From contig NZ_CAOJCM010000008.1 in the NCBI RefSeq assembly GCF_948329825.1, positions 1 to 64,000 of the forward strand: DNA of 64,000 nt, given 5' to 3'. Positions 18,067-27,500 of the stretch are shown here, piece by piece (the first letter of the stretch is position 1; each line of letters opens with the position of its first letter). The notes under the pieces were generated by a model, which saw only the letters and a list, made by a program, of their open reading frames with translations, was not told the origin of the DNA and made no database searches. A program made the position numbers and the translations under genes. The stretch is from Paenibacillus sp. JJ-100. GTDB taxonomy: Bacteria; Bacillota; Bacilli; Paenibacillales; Paenibacillaceae.

Positions 18067-18714
18067 TTACATCGTGCGTGATAGCTGCTGGATCAGTTCG
18101 TTAATGTATGCTTTTACTGGCTGATCCTCAAGGGTTTCGATCCGTGATGGGTGGAGCAATTGATGTTTCTTCATCATGTACAAGTCAAACAATGCCTGAC
18201 GGATCGTCATATCATAGGTGATGGAGAACGATGGCTCCGCAATTCTGCGAATCACTGCTTCATCCTGAATCATGTAGAGCACCGAATTAATCCGATTAAA
18301 GATGCCTTCTGCCATTCCTTTTTCAAAAAAGGAACATAACTGTTCGCTATGATGTTGCAGAGCTGAAGCAAACCCCTCGTATAATGCCGGGTATAGCTTC
18401 TTCACCTCGCTCCAGAAAAACTCGGGTAGATATAACACATGGGTCATGGCATGTTCAAAGGTGATCTGAAATCTGCGCTCATACGAAATCGTATCATCCT
18501 CGATTGTAGCCCGGGAATCATGAATCTCTTCGATATACACACTCAGAACTTCCTGGATAATCTCCTCCTTCGATGAGAAATATTTATACAGGGTAGCCTT
18601 GCTAATATCCATATGTTTAGCGATGTCATCCATACGCAGGGAACTAATCGACTTCTTACGCAGTACCGGAATAATCTTGGTCAGTAGTTTATGTGAGTTT
18701 TCCAACCGCTTCAA
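18067..18714 (-). CDS. TetR-family repressor
   Basis: A 215-residue regulator with an N-terminal helix-turn-helix (DDIAKHMDISKATLYKYF) and a helical ligand/dimer domain. The start is set at the TTG at 18714 because a strong AAGGAGGTG lies 7 bp upstream; an ATG 29 codons further out (18801) has no such site and would lie within the promoter. Divergent from the DJ-1/PfpI gene. Two direct copies of TTGGACAATATA (18752-18763, 18778-18789) cover its own -10 and -35, and a related site covers the -10 of the divergent gene, so it probably represses both. The inducer is unknown. Confidence 0.88.
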   Translation of the reverse strand: MKRLENSHKLLTKIIPVLRKKSISSLRMDDIAKHMDISKATLYKYFSSKEEIIQEVLSVYIEEIHDSRATIEDDTISYERRFQITFEHAMTHVLYLPEFFWSEVKKLYPALYEGFASALQHHSEQLCSFFEKGMAEGIFNRINSVLYMIQDEAVIRRIAEPSFSITYDMTIRQALFDLYMMKKHQLLHPSRIETLEDQPVKAYINELIQQLSRTM

Positions 18715-18751
18715 GGGGACACCTCCTTCATGTTGCTTCAAAAATTCCAAA

Positions 18752-18789
18752 TTGGACAATATAAAGAGTATATCATCTTGGACAATATA
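18752..18789. promoter_or_regulatory. Tandem operator repeats over the TetR promoter
   Basis: TTGGACAATATA occurs twice with 26-bp register. On the minus strand these copies supply the -10 TATATT (18758-18763) and -35 TTGTCC (18780-18785) with a 16-bp spacer, so bound repressor would cover the whole promoter. Confidence 0.6.
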
Positions 18790-18827
18790 GATAGAATACA
18801 CAAACTATACAAATTTCATTGATTTAG

Positions 18828-18864
18828 TTTACTTCGAACGATGAGTATGATATATTGTCTACAA
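18828..18864 (+). promoter_or_regulatory. Promoter and operator of the DJ-1/PfpI gene
   Basis: -35 TTTACT (18828-18833), 17-bp spacer, -10 TATATT (18851-18856). The -10 lies inside TATATTGTCTACAA (18851-18864), a reversed variant of the repeated operator on the other side. Confidence 0.5.
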
Positions 18865-18925
18865 TAAGTTTTTAACAATTATATTTTACACAATTTAAAT
18901 TGCGGTTAGTACAGGAGGTTTTAAC

Positions 18926-19609
18926 ATGAAGAAAATATTAGTTGTCTTGACCAATGTCGATAAATACGCAACCAAGGATGAGCCTACAGGCTTGTGGCTG
19001 AGTGAGGCGACTCACTTCATTGAAGAGTTCGACCATAATGAGAATGTACAGATTGATCTGGTTAGCCCTAACGGCGGAAAAATACCGATTGATCCGAAAA
19101 GTCTGGGTGACTCTCTGGATGCTAGCACGAAAGCTTATTTCGAAAACGAATCCTTCATGAACAAACTGAAAAACACGTTGAAACCGAGTGAAGTCAGCGC
19201 AAGCGACTATGATGCGATCTATTTCACAGGTGGGCACGGTACGATGTGGGACTTCCCGGATAATGCTGAACTTCAAGCGCTGTCCCGTGATATTTATGAA
19301 AAAGGTGGCGTTGTTTCCGGCGTATGCCACGGAGTTACAGCCCTGTTGAATGTGAAGCTGTCCAACGGATTGCTTCTAATTAATGATAAGAAAGTGTCTG
19401 GCTTCACCAATGAGGAAGAAGAGATGGCTCAGCAAACCAAATATGTTCCTTTCCTATTGGAAGATGCTCTGCGTGAGCGCGCATCTGAGTACGTTAAAGG
19501 TTCTGCCTACACTTCATATGTGACAACAGATGGTCGTGTGGTTACAGGACAGAACCCGCAATCCAGCAAAGCGGTAGCTGAAAGTGTTAAGGAACTTCTT
19601 GGTTTGTAA
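18926..19609 (+). CDS. DJ-1/PfpI-family protein (Hsp31-like, glutamine-amidotransferase fold)
   Basis: 227 residues behind AGGAGGT. The nucleophile elbow carries Cys134-His135 in VSGVCHG, Glu19 in DEPTGLWLSE completes the triad region, and GGHGTMWDF is the conserved oxyanion loop. These features place it in the Hsp31/YDR533C-like branch, whose members act as glutathione-independent glyoxalase (methylglyoxal to lactate) or protein deglycase/chaperone. It is cytoplasmic. The divergent TetR gene and shared operators suggest induction by a reactive electrophile. A strong terminator follows about 100 bp downstream. Confidence 0.9.
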   Translation: MKKILVVLTNVDKYATKDEPTGLWLSEATHFIEEFDHNENVQIDLVSPNGGKIPIDPKSLGDSLDASTKAYFENESFMNKLKNTLKPSEVSASDYDAIYFTGGHGTMWDFPDNAELQALSRDIYEKGGVVSGVCHGVTALLNVKLSNGLLLINDKKVSGFTNEEEEMAQQTKYVPFLLEDALRERASEYVKGSAYTSYVTTDGRVVTGQNPQSSKAVAESVKELLGL

Positions 19610-19708
19610 GCTTTCATTTCGTTAAATTCTGAGATAAATGAGCACTGTTTACCGATACCCGTTATTGCCCCCAGCTCCCCCATGAGCTTTTATATAGATG
19701 AACACAGC

Positions 19709-19753
19709 AAACAGCACGTATCTGTCATGATCTGACAGGTGCGTGCTGTTTTA
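19709..19753 (+). terminator. Rho-independent terminator after DJ-1/PfpI gene
   Basis: Outer 10-bp stem AAACAGCACG (19709-19718) with 19742-19751, and an inner stem built on CTGTCA/TGACAG, followed by TTTTATT. Confidence 0.8.
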
Positions 19754-19997
19754 TTGATGTCCCTTGGCTTCTAGGGAAATCCCTTCACCCCTTCCCCTAC
19801 GTCACATATTTCCTGACATGAGGGGCTCACATTATTTTGATACGTCTAACATACCGAGTGTAAAACACACTAATTTCCCACATACAACAAAATTAAATGT
19901 GACCATATTCCCTTCCCCCCAGTCTAATCTATGTAAAACAGTTCAAGAGATGTATTTAAAACTCGACCCAAACCCGTTACGAAAGGAGCTGTCGACC

Positions 19998-20534
19998 ATG
20001 GATTCACCCGATCTCATCAGGCAGGCTATACATGGAGACCGTGAGGCCTTCATCAGGCTGATTCGAGACATCGAAAATTCCCTATACAATACAGCCATAT
20101 CCATGCTCCGTAAAGAAGAGGATGCCGCGGATGCCATCCAGGAAACGATACTAAAAGCCTACAAATCCATGCACACCCTCCGGGAACCCCGGTATTTCAA
20201 AACATGGTTGTTCCGTATTCTTATCAATGAATGTAAAACCCTGTTATCTCGCCGTTCCCTCTCCACTTCTTATGCAGAAGTACCCGCAGGACTTCAGACA
20301 CAATCCAGTCCATATGATGAGGTGGACATAAGAGAAGTAGTCAATCAGCTGGAAGAAACCAAGCGAATCGTGATTGTACTGCATTACTTTGAAGATATGA
20401 GTCTGCGTCAAATTGCCGATACAATCGGCCTGTCCGAAAGTGCTGTGAAGATGAGGCTAAATCGGGCAAGAAAGGAACTGTATCAGCAATTCATAAAATT
20501 TCGGGAGGTAAAATTACATGTCAAACCCATTTAA
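19998..20534 (+). CDS. ECF RNA polymerase sigma factor
   Basis: A 178-residue extracytoplasmic-function sigma factor. Region 2 is visible in EEDAADAIQETILKAY and the FKTWLFRILINEC helix, and region 4 in SLRQIADTIGLSESAVKMRL. The start is the ATG at 19998 behind GAAAGGAG; upstream in-frame codons back to 19764 have no such site and low coding character. It overlaps the next gene by 17 bp, the standard sigma/anti-sigma arrangement. It is close to the SigV/RsiV-like groups common in Paenibacillus. The regulon cannot be predicted. Confidence 0.92.
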   Translation: MDSPDLIRQAIHGDREAFIRLIRDIENSLYNTAISMLRKEEDAADAIQETILKAYKSMHTLREPRYFKTWLFRILINECKTLLSRRSLSTSYAEVPAGLQTQSSPYDEVDIREVVNQLEETKRIVIVLHYFEDMSLRQIADTIGLSESAVKMRLNRARKELYQQFIKFREVKLHVKPI

Positions 20535-21645
20535 CCTCGAACAGAAGTTAAAAGAACAGGCCAAAGAGCGACCTGCCATGTCCGAAACAGTACGTAACCG
20601 AATCGATGCTACTCTAGAGTCCCTTCCGGAATCTCATGTTGAACTAAATGTTGAACAGGTTCAGACTCCGCGTTCACGACGTATTCGTAGAGGACTGCGC
20701 CGCACTGCAGGAGTGGTCATAGCAGCTAGTGCATTGGGCGTAACCGTATTTGCATCCGGTTTTGTGTCCCCAGCTCTGGCCAATTCCCTGCGCAGTATTC
20801 CACTCGTTGGCAGTCTGTTCAGCTCCATTGAAGCGGATATGGGACTACGAACAGCAGGTAACGAGGGAATGACTACGACAGTAAATCGTTCCTTTGCTCA
20901 TCAGGATGTCGAATTCAACGTATTAGAAACCGTCTATGACGGTACACGCGCAGCATTTATTGTTCATGTCACTGCACCTAATCTGAATCAAGGCATGTAT
21001 GACAATGGCAAAGACATTGTGAAGCTGAGCAATGGAGTCGAGAATGTGTTCTTCGATGTAAACGGATCTCGCTTGGATGGCGGTCTGTTCTACAGCTCAG
21101 CGGGCGCGAATGAGCCTGACACCCTGCTTTTTGAACAGGTCATTCCAACCGATCACACGGGTTCCATCCCGGATCAATTCGAAGCTAAGATTAAGTTGAC
21201 ACTACAAGGTATGGAGCATGAGTTTGAGCTGACAGTCCCTTTTACCAAATCGACAACTAACACTCACAACATTCAGCTTGATACGGTCGTGAATAATGAT
21301 CTATATACAGCCACGGTTTCAAAAGCCGAAGTTACACCGATTACGACTCGGTTAACTACCTCCATCGGATTAAACGGGATAGAAACGTTAACTACCAAAG
21401 AAGAAGAACAACTACGTCATATCCGGTTCGCTGTCTATGATGATCAAGGTCGGCAACTAACTGCACTTAGCGGAGATGGTGTATATGAAGGTAACCGGTT
21501 GAAATGGGAAAGCATCTATGCGACAACATCCAAGGATGTGAAGTACCTGGTTGTAAAACCTTTTGAGGTAAATGATAACTATGCTGAGGACGTCAAAGAT
21601 CATCAATTTATTAAGGGGATGGACATGAAAATTCTGCTTCCATAG
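20518..21645 (+). CDS. Membrane anti-sigma factor with DUF4179 domain
   Basis: 375 residues: a cytoplasmic N-terminus (about 1-60) that should bind the sigma factor, one transmembrane helix (about 63-88) and a beta-rich extracytoplasmic domain of the DUF4179 type. GGGAGG precedes the ATG. Its start lies within the end of the sigma gene, which ties the stoichiometry of the two. By family logic it holds the sigma factor inactive until an envelope signal destabilises it. The outer domain shows no recognisable enzyme motif. Confidence 0.85.
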   Translation: MSNPFNLEQKLKEQAKERPAMSETVRNRIDATLESLPESHVELNVEQVQTPRSRRIRRGLRRTAGVVIAASALGVTVFASGFVSPALANSLRSIPLVGSLFSSIEADMGLRTAGNEGMTTTVNRSFAHQDVEFNVLETVYDGTRAAFIVHVTAPNLNQGMYDNGKDIVKLSNGVENVFFDVNGSRLDGGLFYSSAGANEPDTLLFEQVIPTDHTGSIPDQFEAKIKLTLQGMEHEFELTVPFTKSTTNTHNIQLDTVVNNDLYTATVSKAEVTPITTRLTTSIGLNGIETLTTKEEEQLRHIRFAVYDDQGRQLTALSGDGVYEGNRLKWESIYATTSKDVKYLVVKPFEVNDNYAEDVKDHQFIKGMDMKILLP

Positions 21646-21847
21646 CTGAAACCGATGGATAAGCATGCCTCTTCCTGAAAGGCAAAACATGGTTCGTTCC
21701 TTAAGATGAAAAAGTCTGTGAGCTATGCTAAAATAAAAGAATTGTGTACTCGCAGACAGACATGCAGATCGGAGTCAAAAATAAAATATTTTGGCATTTT
21801 TCATCGATTGACCATGCTGCCACTTTAGGGAGGTTTATGGAACAACC

Positions 21848-22480
21848 ATGCTCATTATAGGTATCGCCGGAGGAACCGGCTCCGGCAAAACAACGGTAGC
21901 TCGCTCCGTTATCGAACGTCTGGGATCAGCTAAAGTTACATTTATATCCCAAGACAACTATTACAAAGATCAGTCGCACCTCACACCCGAACAGCGTCGG
22001 CTCACGAATTACGATCACCCATTTGCTTTTGACAATGATCTATTAATTGAGCACCTTACCCTGCTGAAAAAAGGCCAAGCCGCATATGCTCCCGTATATG
22101 ACTTCACCATAGATAACCGTGCTGCAGGCGAAACAATTGAGCTTGCGCCAAACCACATCGTCATTGTAGAAGGGTTACATGTGCTAATTGATGAGCATCT
22201 TCGTACTCTTCTGGATATCAAAGTATTTGTAGATACCGATTCGGATGTACGCATTCTGCGCAGAGTTTTGCGGGACATGGAAGAACGTGGACGCACGATT
22301 CAGTCCGTCTATAAACAGTATCTCGAAACGGTAAAACCGATGCATGATGCATTTATTGAACCGTCCAAAAAGTATGCAGATATCATTATCCCAGAGGGTG
22401 GGCACAATGAAGTAGGTATTCAGATGTTATCCATCCTTACCGAGAAGTATCTCTCAGGAGAAAACTGGAACAGATCATAA
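21848..22480 (+). CDS. udk: Uridine kinase
   Basis: 210 residues. Phosphorylates uridine or cytidine to UMP or CMP with ATP or GTP in pyrimidine salvage. Visible: Walker A GGTGSGKTTVA at the N-terminus, the SQDNYYKD substrate loop, YDHPFAFD, and the R-R-V-L-R-D-M-E-E-R-G-R lid. Length and motifs are canonical. GGGAGG lies upstream with slightly long spacing. The gene is single, with its own terminator at 22525-22563. Confidence 0.95.
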   Translation: MLIIGIAGGTGSGKTTVARSVIERLGSAKVTFISQDNYYKDQSHLTPEQRRLTNYDHPFAFDNDLLIEHLTLLKKGQAAYAPVYDFTIDNRAAGETIELAPNHIVIVEGLHVLIDEHLRTLLDIKVFVDTDSDVRILRRVLRDMEERGRTIQSVYKQYLETVKPMHDAFIEPSKKYADIIIPEGGHNEVGIQMLSILTEKYLSGENWNRS

Positions 22481-22524
22481 CCTCATCACACTACAGTGCC
22501 CATTTGACAGGAGATGTGTTTAAG

Positions 22525-22563
22525 AATCCAGATTACGATTCAGCGTAATCTGGATTTTGTTTG
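22525..22563 (+). terminator. Rho-independent terminator after udk
   Basis: A perfect 13-bp stem (22525-22537/22544-22556) with a 6-nt loop and a T-rich tail. Confidence 0.85.
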
Positions 22564-22623
22564 TTCTAGTGCAATATTAATTTATACTATACGAAGTTGT
22601 ACTACCCGAAAGGAGTTTATCTT

Positions 22624-22955
22624 GTGGCTACTTTTGAAGAATTTATGCGACATGACATTCGTGTTGGTACGGTTGTGGAGGCTGAATCTTTCCTGAAAGC
22701 CCGTGTTCCTGCCATCAAAATGAAAATTGATTTTGGGCCGCTTGGCTTCAAAAATTCCAGTGCTCAGAACTCACCCATCGTTACACACCTGACATGATGA
22801 TTGGTAAACAGGTCATTGCTGTCGTTAACTTTCCACCTCGACGGATTGCCGGTTTCGTCTCTGAAGTCCTTGTACTAGGTGGTATACCTGGCGAAGGTGA
22901 TGTCGTCCTGCTCTCCCCAGATCATCCGTTGCCGAACGGCACGTCGATTGCCTGA
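22624..22955 (+). pseudogene. csaA: csaA (tRNA-binding-fold chaperone), frameshifted
   Basis: The GTG at 22624 (AAAGGAG upstream) opens a frame with a typical CsaA N-terminus (DIRVGTVVEAE, ARVPAIKMKIDFGP, SSAQ), but after Gln at 22765-22767 the frame runs into TGA within 12 codons. Removing the two bases at 22768-22769 (or adding one) restores LTHRYTPDMMIGKQVIAVVN and a full CsaA C-terminus through PNGTSIA, stop at 22953-22955. CsaA is a 110-residue homodimer with a tRNA-binding OB fold and chaperone-like activity linked to secretion. Either the gene is inactivated or there is one sequencing/assembly error; both halves are otherwise well conserved. Confidence 0.88.
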
Positions 22956-23291
22956 CTTTATTTTCAGTTTCGATATTGATGGGGTTTTCAAATGTTGGAT
23001 AATGGAGTATTCTTGATGTATTGAGGAATTCATAATGAATTAGATATTCTTGGGACCTTAAAGCATAAGGCTACGAATCTTCGGATTTGTGGCCTTTTTT
23101 TACGTTTTTGGATAAAATGCAGGTCTAAAGAATCAAATAAATAATTAATCAAAAAGAGGGAGCTTTGATAAATCATACCAATAGCCTAGGTATACATGGT
23201 AGAATATAGATTAATATTACAAATTTAGCATCTAGAAACTATTCAGTACATACAAGCAACAACCTTATTTAAATCGAGAGGAGTCAGATTG
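22956..23291. other. Intergenic region between csaA and the surface module
   Basis: 336 bp, AT-rich. It contains one terminator hairpin (23067-23101). The remaining part upstream of the SLH gene presumably carries its promoter, but no clear -35/-10 pair was identified. Confidence 0.4.
23067..23101 (+). terminator. Rho-independent terminator after csaA
   Basis: A 13-bp stem AAGGCTACGAATC with GATTTGTGGCCTT (two G-U pairs) around a TTCG loop, then a 7-T run. Confidence 0.85.
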
Positions 23292-24584
23292 ATGAGAAAA
23301 CAGATGATTTCCAGTGTAGCGGCATTAGCTTTATTAGTAGGGGGATTTACAGGATTTGTAGGCATGGGAGGTAATCGTTCCGTAGAAGCTGCGCAAGTCA
23401 CTAGCACGTTCAAAGATGTACCCGCATCTCACTGGGCCTCTTCAGCTATTCACTCAGCCGTAGAGCAAGGATATTTCAAGGGATATGCAGACGGAACGTT
23501 TAAACCAGGCTCACCGGTGACCAAAGCTGAAATGGCAAGTATTCTGGCGCGCATAACTAACCAGCCCGAGTTGAAGGGAGCAGAAGCGAATAATTTTACA
23601 GATGTACCCGAGTGGGCTAAAGATGGGGTCTCTACTGCCATAGCTAAAGGATTTATCCATCCTTCCAGCTACAAGGGCAAACTGAATGCCCAAGCTGCGC
23701 TTGAGCGGGGTGAGATGGCTAACTGGCTGACACAAGGATTGAGTGTAGTCGATGCAGACTATGGACAGGCCCTCTCCGATGTGACCAACACTGTAATTCC
23801 GGCGAAGGAATATTTTACAGGCAAGCTGGCAGACTCACAAAAAAATGCTGTCGCTGTTGCCCTTGGGACGGGACTGATGAGCGTTGCAAGTGATAAGACA
23901 TTTGGTGTGAATCGCACGACAACCCGGGCAGAAGTCGCCGTGTTAATTGCTCGCTATGCGTCTCTTGCCAAAACAAAACCTGCCGATCTCCAAGGGTTGA
24001 ATGAGCTGAGGCAGGTTGGATTGACGGGGACCAATTTGAATGTGGTTTCCAAGTCATTTAAAAAGACACCGGAGAGAAAGATCCTTTTATCAGGGAATCA
24101 GAAGTACGAGGATGTGGTAACAGATGACTTTTCACTAGTCAGGAACAAAAACATTGTTACCCAAACAAATCATGCAGATTTAAAAATTTTAAACTGGATA
24201 ATTGTAGATACTAATGTCCCTAACAATAATCGCAGTATTTATTATCCTGTTTTTGTTGATGAAGGCGTGAAACTTCAGAGTGGCCGACAATTCTCGTTTG
24301 TTGAATTTGCACTTGATATTAAATCAGATTCTATGAGTCAGCTTCAGGCTGGAGGTCTACTTAATTCAGCAACTTTTGATCCCTTAACCTCACCGAAATC
24401 GGAGAATTTCTTGTCCTATTCTGTGCCTAAAATAGGAGATTTCACAAAAGCTAGAGGAGTATTTACTGCAAATAATCCCGTTTTTTGGTCAGACGGACTT
24501 TTACACACTAACTCTACTACTGCTAGAGCTCTAACTCTTCAAACTAAGGAAGGAGTAATCTATAGTATTAGTTTCGTAGAATAG
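23292..24584 (+). CDS. S-layer-homology (SLH) domain surface protein
   Basis: About 430 residues. The ATG at 23292 is chosen because GGAG ends 8 bp upstream; a TTG one codon earlier is possible. Signal peptide (about 1-30, cleavage near VEAAQ), then three SLH domains at about 38-85, 98-150 and 160-215. The first is canonical (FKDVPASHWA...GYADGTFKPG) and the others are more divergent. SLH domains bind pyruvylated secondary cell-wall polymer, so the protein coats the cell. The C-terminal 180 residues are unrecognised, more AT-rich than the SLH part, and may display a strain-specific function. The next gene follows after 15 bp and is probably in the same operon. Confidence 0.9.
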   Translation: MRKQMISSVAALALLVGGFTGFVGMGGNRSVEAAQVTSTFKDVPASHWASSAIHSAVEQGYFKGYADGTFKPGSPVTKAEMASILARITNQPELKGAEANNFTDVPEWAKDGVSTAIAKGFIHPSSYKGKLNAQAALERGEMANWLTQGLSVVDADYGQALSDVTNTVIPAKEYFTGKLADSQKNAVAVALGTGLMSVASDKTFGVNRTTTRAEVAVLIARYASLAKTKPADLQGLNELRQVGLTGTNLNVVSKSFKKTPERKILLSGNQKYEDVVTDDFSLVRNKNIVTQTNHADLKILNWIIVDTNVPNNNRSIYYPVFVDEGVKLQSGRQFSFVEFALDIKSDSMSQLQAGGLLNSATFDPLTSPKSENFLSYSVPKIGDFTKARGVFTANNPVFWSDGLLHTNSTTARALTLQTKEGVIYSISFVE

Positions 24585-24599
24585 TTAGGAGGTACTGTA

Positions 24600-27500
24600 T
24601 TGAAATTTAAAGCTTTGATAATGGGAATTATATTGCTACTTCTATCCATCAGCATGGTTATTTATCCATACTCTTATATTCAAGCTGGCGGTGGGCCCGG
24701 TCCTTCCAAACCTGAAATACCTTCTAAATATTTGGTCCCAAGTACCGCTTCAAAACAACAAAAGAAAGTTATCCCTGTTGAAGGTGTGGCTAAGACCAAT
24801 ATCGGAATTTATATCTACCAAGTTGATAGTTTGCAATGGAGAGTAGATGGAGAATGCAACAATATTCTATTAAATAATGATTCCTCAAAAAACCTGCCCG
24901 TTTCATCAACGGTATGCATAAATCTTGATCTCGATAAAGAGGTTTATAAACCTACTGCATACTTAGATAAAGATAACGAACCGCATTTGAAATCAGAAAT
25001 AGTAGAAGTTTCATTAAAACCACATTACATGGATGATACTCAATATTATGATGCAAATAGAAATATGCCAAAACTTGTTTCTGTAGACTCTTTCAACGGA
25101 ATGAATGCTATTTTCACTATGAAAATTGGAGGCGTAATTAATCCAACAGAATTCAGAGAATATCATCCCCCTAAATTTTCAGCAGATTACATATTCAGAA
25201 CAGACTTATATTGGAAAGGTCAAGCCGAAACAACCAAAGAAATCAACCTTACTCCTGGAGGGCAAATCGGCTTAAATCAAACGAAACAGCTTCAGGCAAC
25301 CGTTAAAACCAAAACAGGGGATGGCAACTTTGGTCCTGAAACCAATGTAAACACTGGTAGCGGCGGGACAACCACATGGGAGTCCTCCAACCCCTCGGTG
25401 GCTACGGTAAGTAATTCAGGGTTGGTACAAGCAGTTAGTCGGGGAAGCACCAACATTACTGTTTTATGGGAAAAGGATGGATTTGAATTAACGACCCGAA
25501 CAACCATCAGCGTTGATCAGGGAAACGGAGGTGGGAATGACAACGGTGGTGGAGATAGCGGCAGTGCTCGCTGTGCTCCGACGATTGGATCACCCTCTCC
25601 AGGTACACGCGTGGACAGCAGTGACCTCGATCCCAACGCTACAGGAGTAATAAAGTCAGATAACAGAGATAATGAGACATTCGATGTGTTAAAAGGAATT
25701 CCCACTTCCGAATCTCTTTATACTAATGCCTTTGCAGACCATTATCTATTCAAGCAGGCCTGGACAAAGATGAGTGGGAAAGTTACTTATAATTGTAATG
25801 TCACCGTCTCCTATGATAGAGAATGGACTGTATCCGGGCCTGAGGTCTGTGATGAAACAGGATGCCGGGATGGCACACCTATTCCGATGAATGATTCGGT
25901 ACCAAGACCGTACAGTTTCCAGATTACTAGAGACTATTCCTATTGGACCATTAGCAATCTTGAGGTATATAAAATTGCCAAAGCAACCATGAAAAATTAC
26001 GCTCTACCTGGTGAAACGATTACTATGAATCCTTCGGGTTATGTTCCACCGACACTCGAATCGAGAAATGATACTGCCGTGGAAAGTCATGTTGTACCTG
26101 GACAAACCTCCTCCCTGTCGTATACACCAAACAAACTAACAGGTGGTCTGGATTCACCCCCAGATGTACCGGACGATACGGAGTTATTAAAAAGGATTGC
26201 TGAAACAAATACACCCCAAAGCACCGTAAAAAATGACTTGGTGAAGTTTAACAATACAATAATCATGAATGATGCGGAAACATCCAAGGATGGCCCTACA
26301 CCCATCAACATTCCTTCACCAACAACGATCGGACGGGATGTTTTGTACACACCCAATCATAGGATTAGCAGTTCCCTGCTTAACAAAGCTAATACGGAGA
26401 GCTCAGGCCAGATCTATTATGATCTGCTGCCTGGCAATGTAAACGGCGGTGCCAACAAAGTTCTTCCTATCCATAACATCAACACCGTTACTGTGCATAC
26501 CCCTGTTGTAAACTACGCTTGGGTGTCAGACGACCAGCCGCATAATCAGAAAACGGTACCCGATCCCACTCGTGCAGCGATCATTCTGGAACGTCCATTC
26601 ATCGTGCGTATCCCTACAACCGGGCAACACTTGAATGCATCCAGTCATCCCGGCTACGGAAACCGGGACTATGCCAAATATTTCCGAATCAAACAGGTAC
26701 TTTTTTCGTTTGATGTCTATACAGCCGACCGTACGCAGTTCATTCCGAGCAACACATGGGTCAACATTCCTGTTAACCAGTTGGATACAACGTTCTATCT
26801 GCCGGTATGGGTAGACGAGGGGAATTATACTATCGAGTTTAGGAACATCGCCGAGAATGCACCTGCGAGCTTTACAGAACAACCCGATGCGAATACCAAT
26901 CTACCCCATCACGTTGCAAGTGATAAAATACCTGTGGATGTGATCGGCAGACTATATGATTTTCATGTGACCGATGTATCCGACTATAACTGGGAAAAAG
27001 TATTCCGCACACATCCAGGTAGCCCAGAGCCTACAGGCCACAGCTACTGGACCGGACTACAGAGCATTGATGGTGACCCCCGAGGGAACTCTGCTCCATT
27101 CGTGCTACCGATTCGACCTGGCAGTCATCCGGATCAAGGCTTCCGAAACGCTGCAGTGAAGACAGGTTACCATTTCAAATTCGATCTCAAGACAAAAGGT
27201 AATATGTTTGGAAAACAGGACGGCATTCGAGTAACACCTACATTTTCCTTTATAAGTAACGACGGCTCTTCCCGTCAGGAAGTTGACCTCTACTACCACC
27301 GGGGACAGGAACGTCTGATCCGAATCGGTTCACCGCAGGATGTAGAGAAGCGTTTTGTTGTTCTCAACTCACGGTTGCGTAATGTACCTAGCATAGAGTT
27401 AAGTGATACGGCACGTTATCAATACACGTATGAACTTTCACCAAATGAACGTAACCGTCTCACCTTAGCAGAACATATGGTACAAATGGCCAATCAGACT

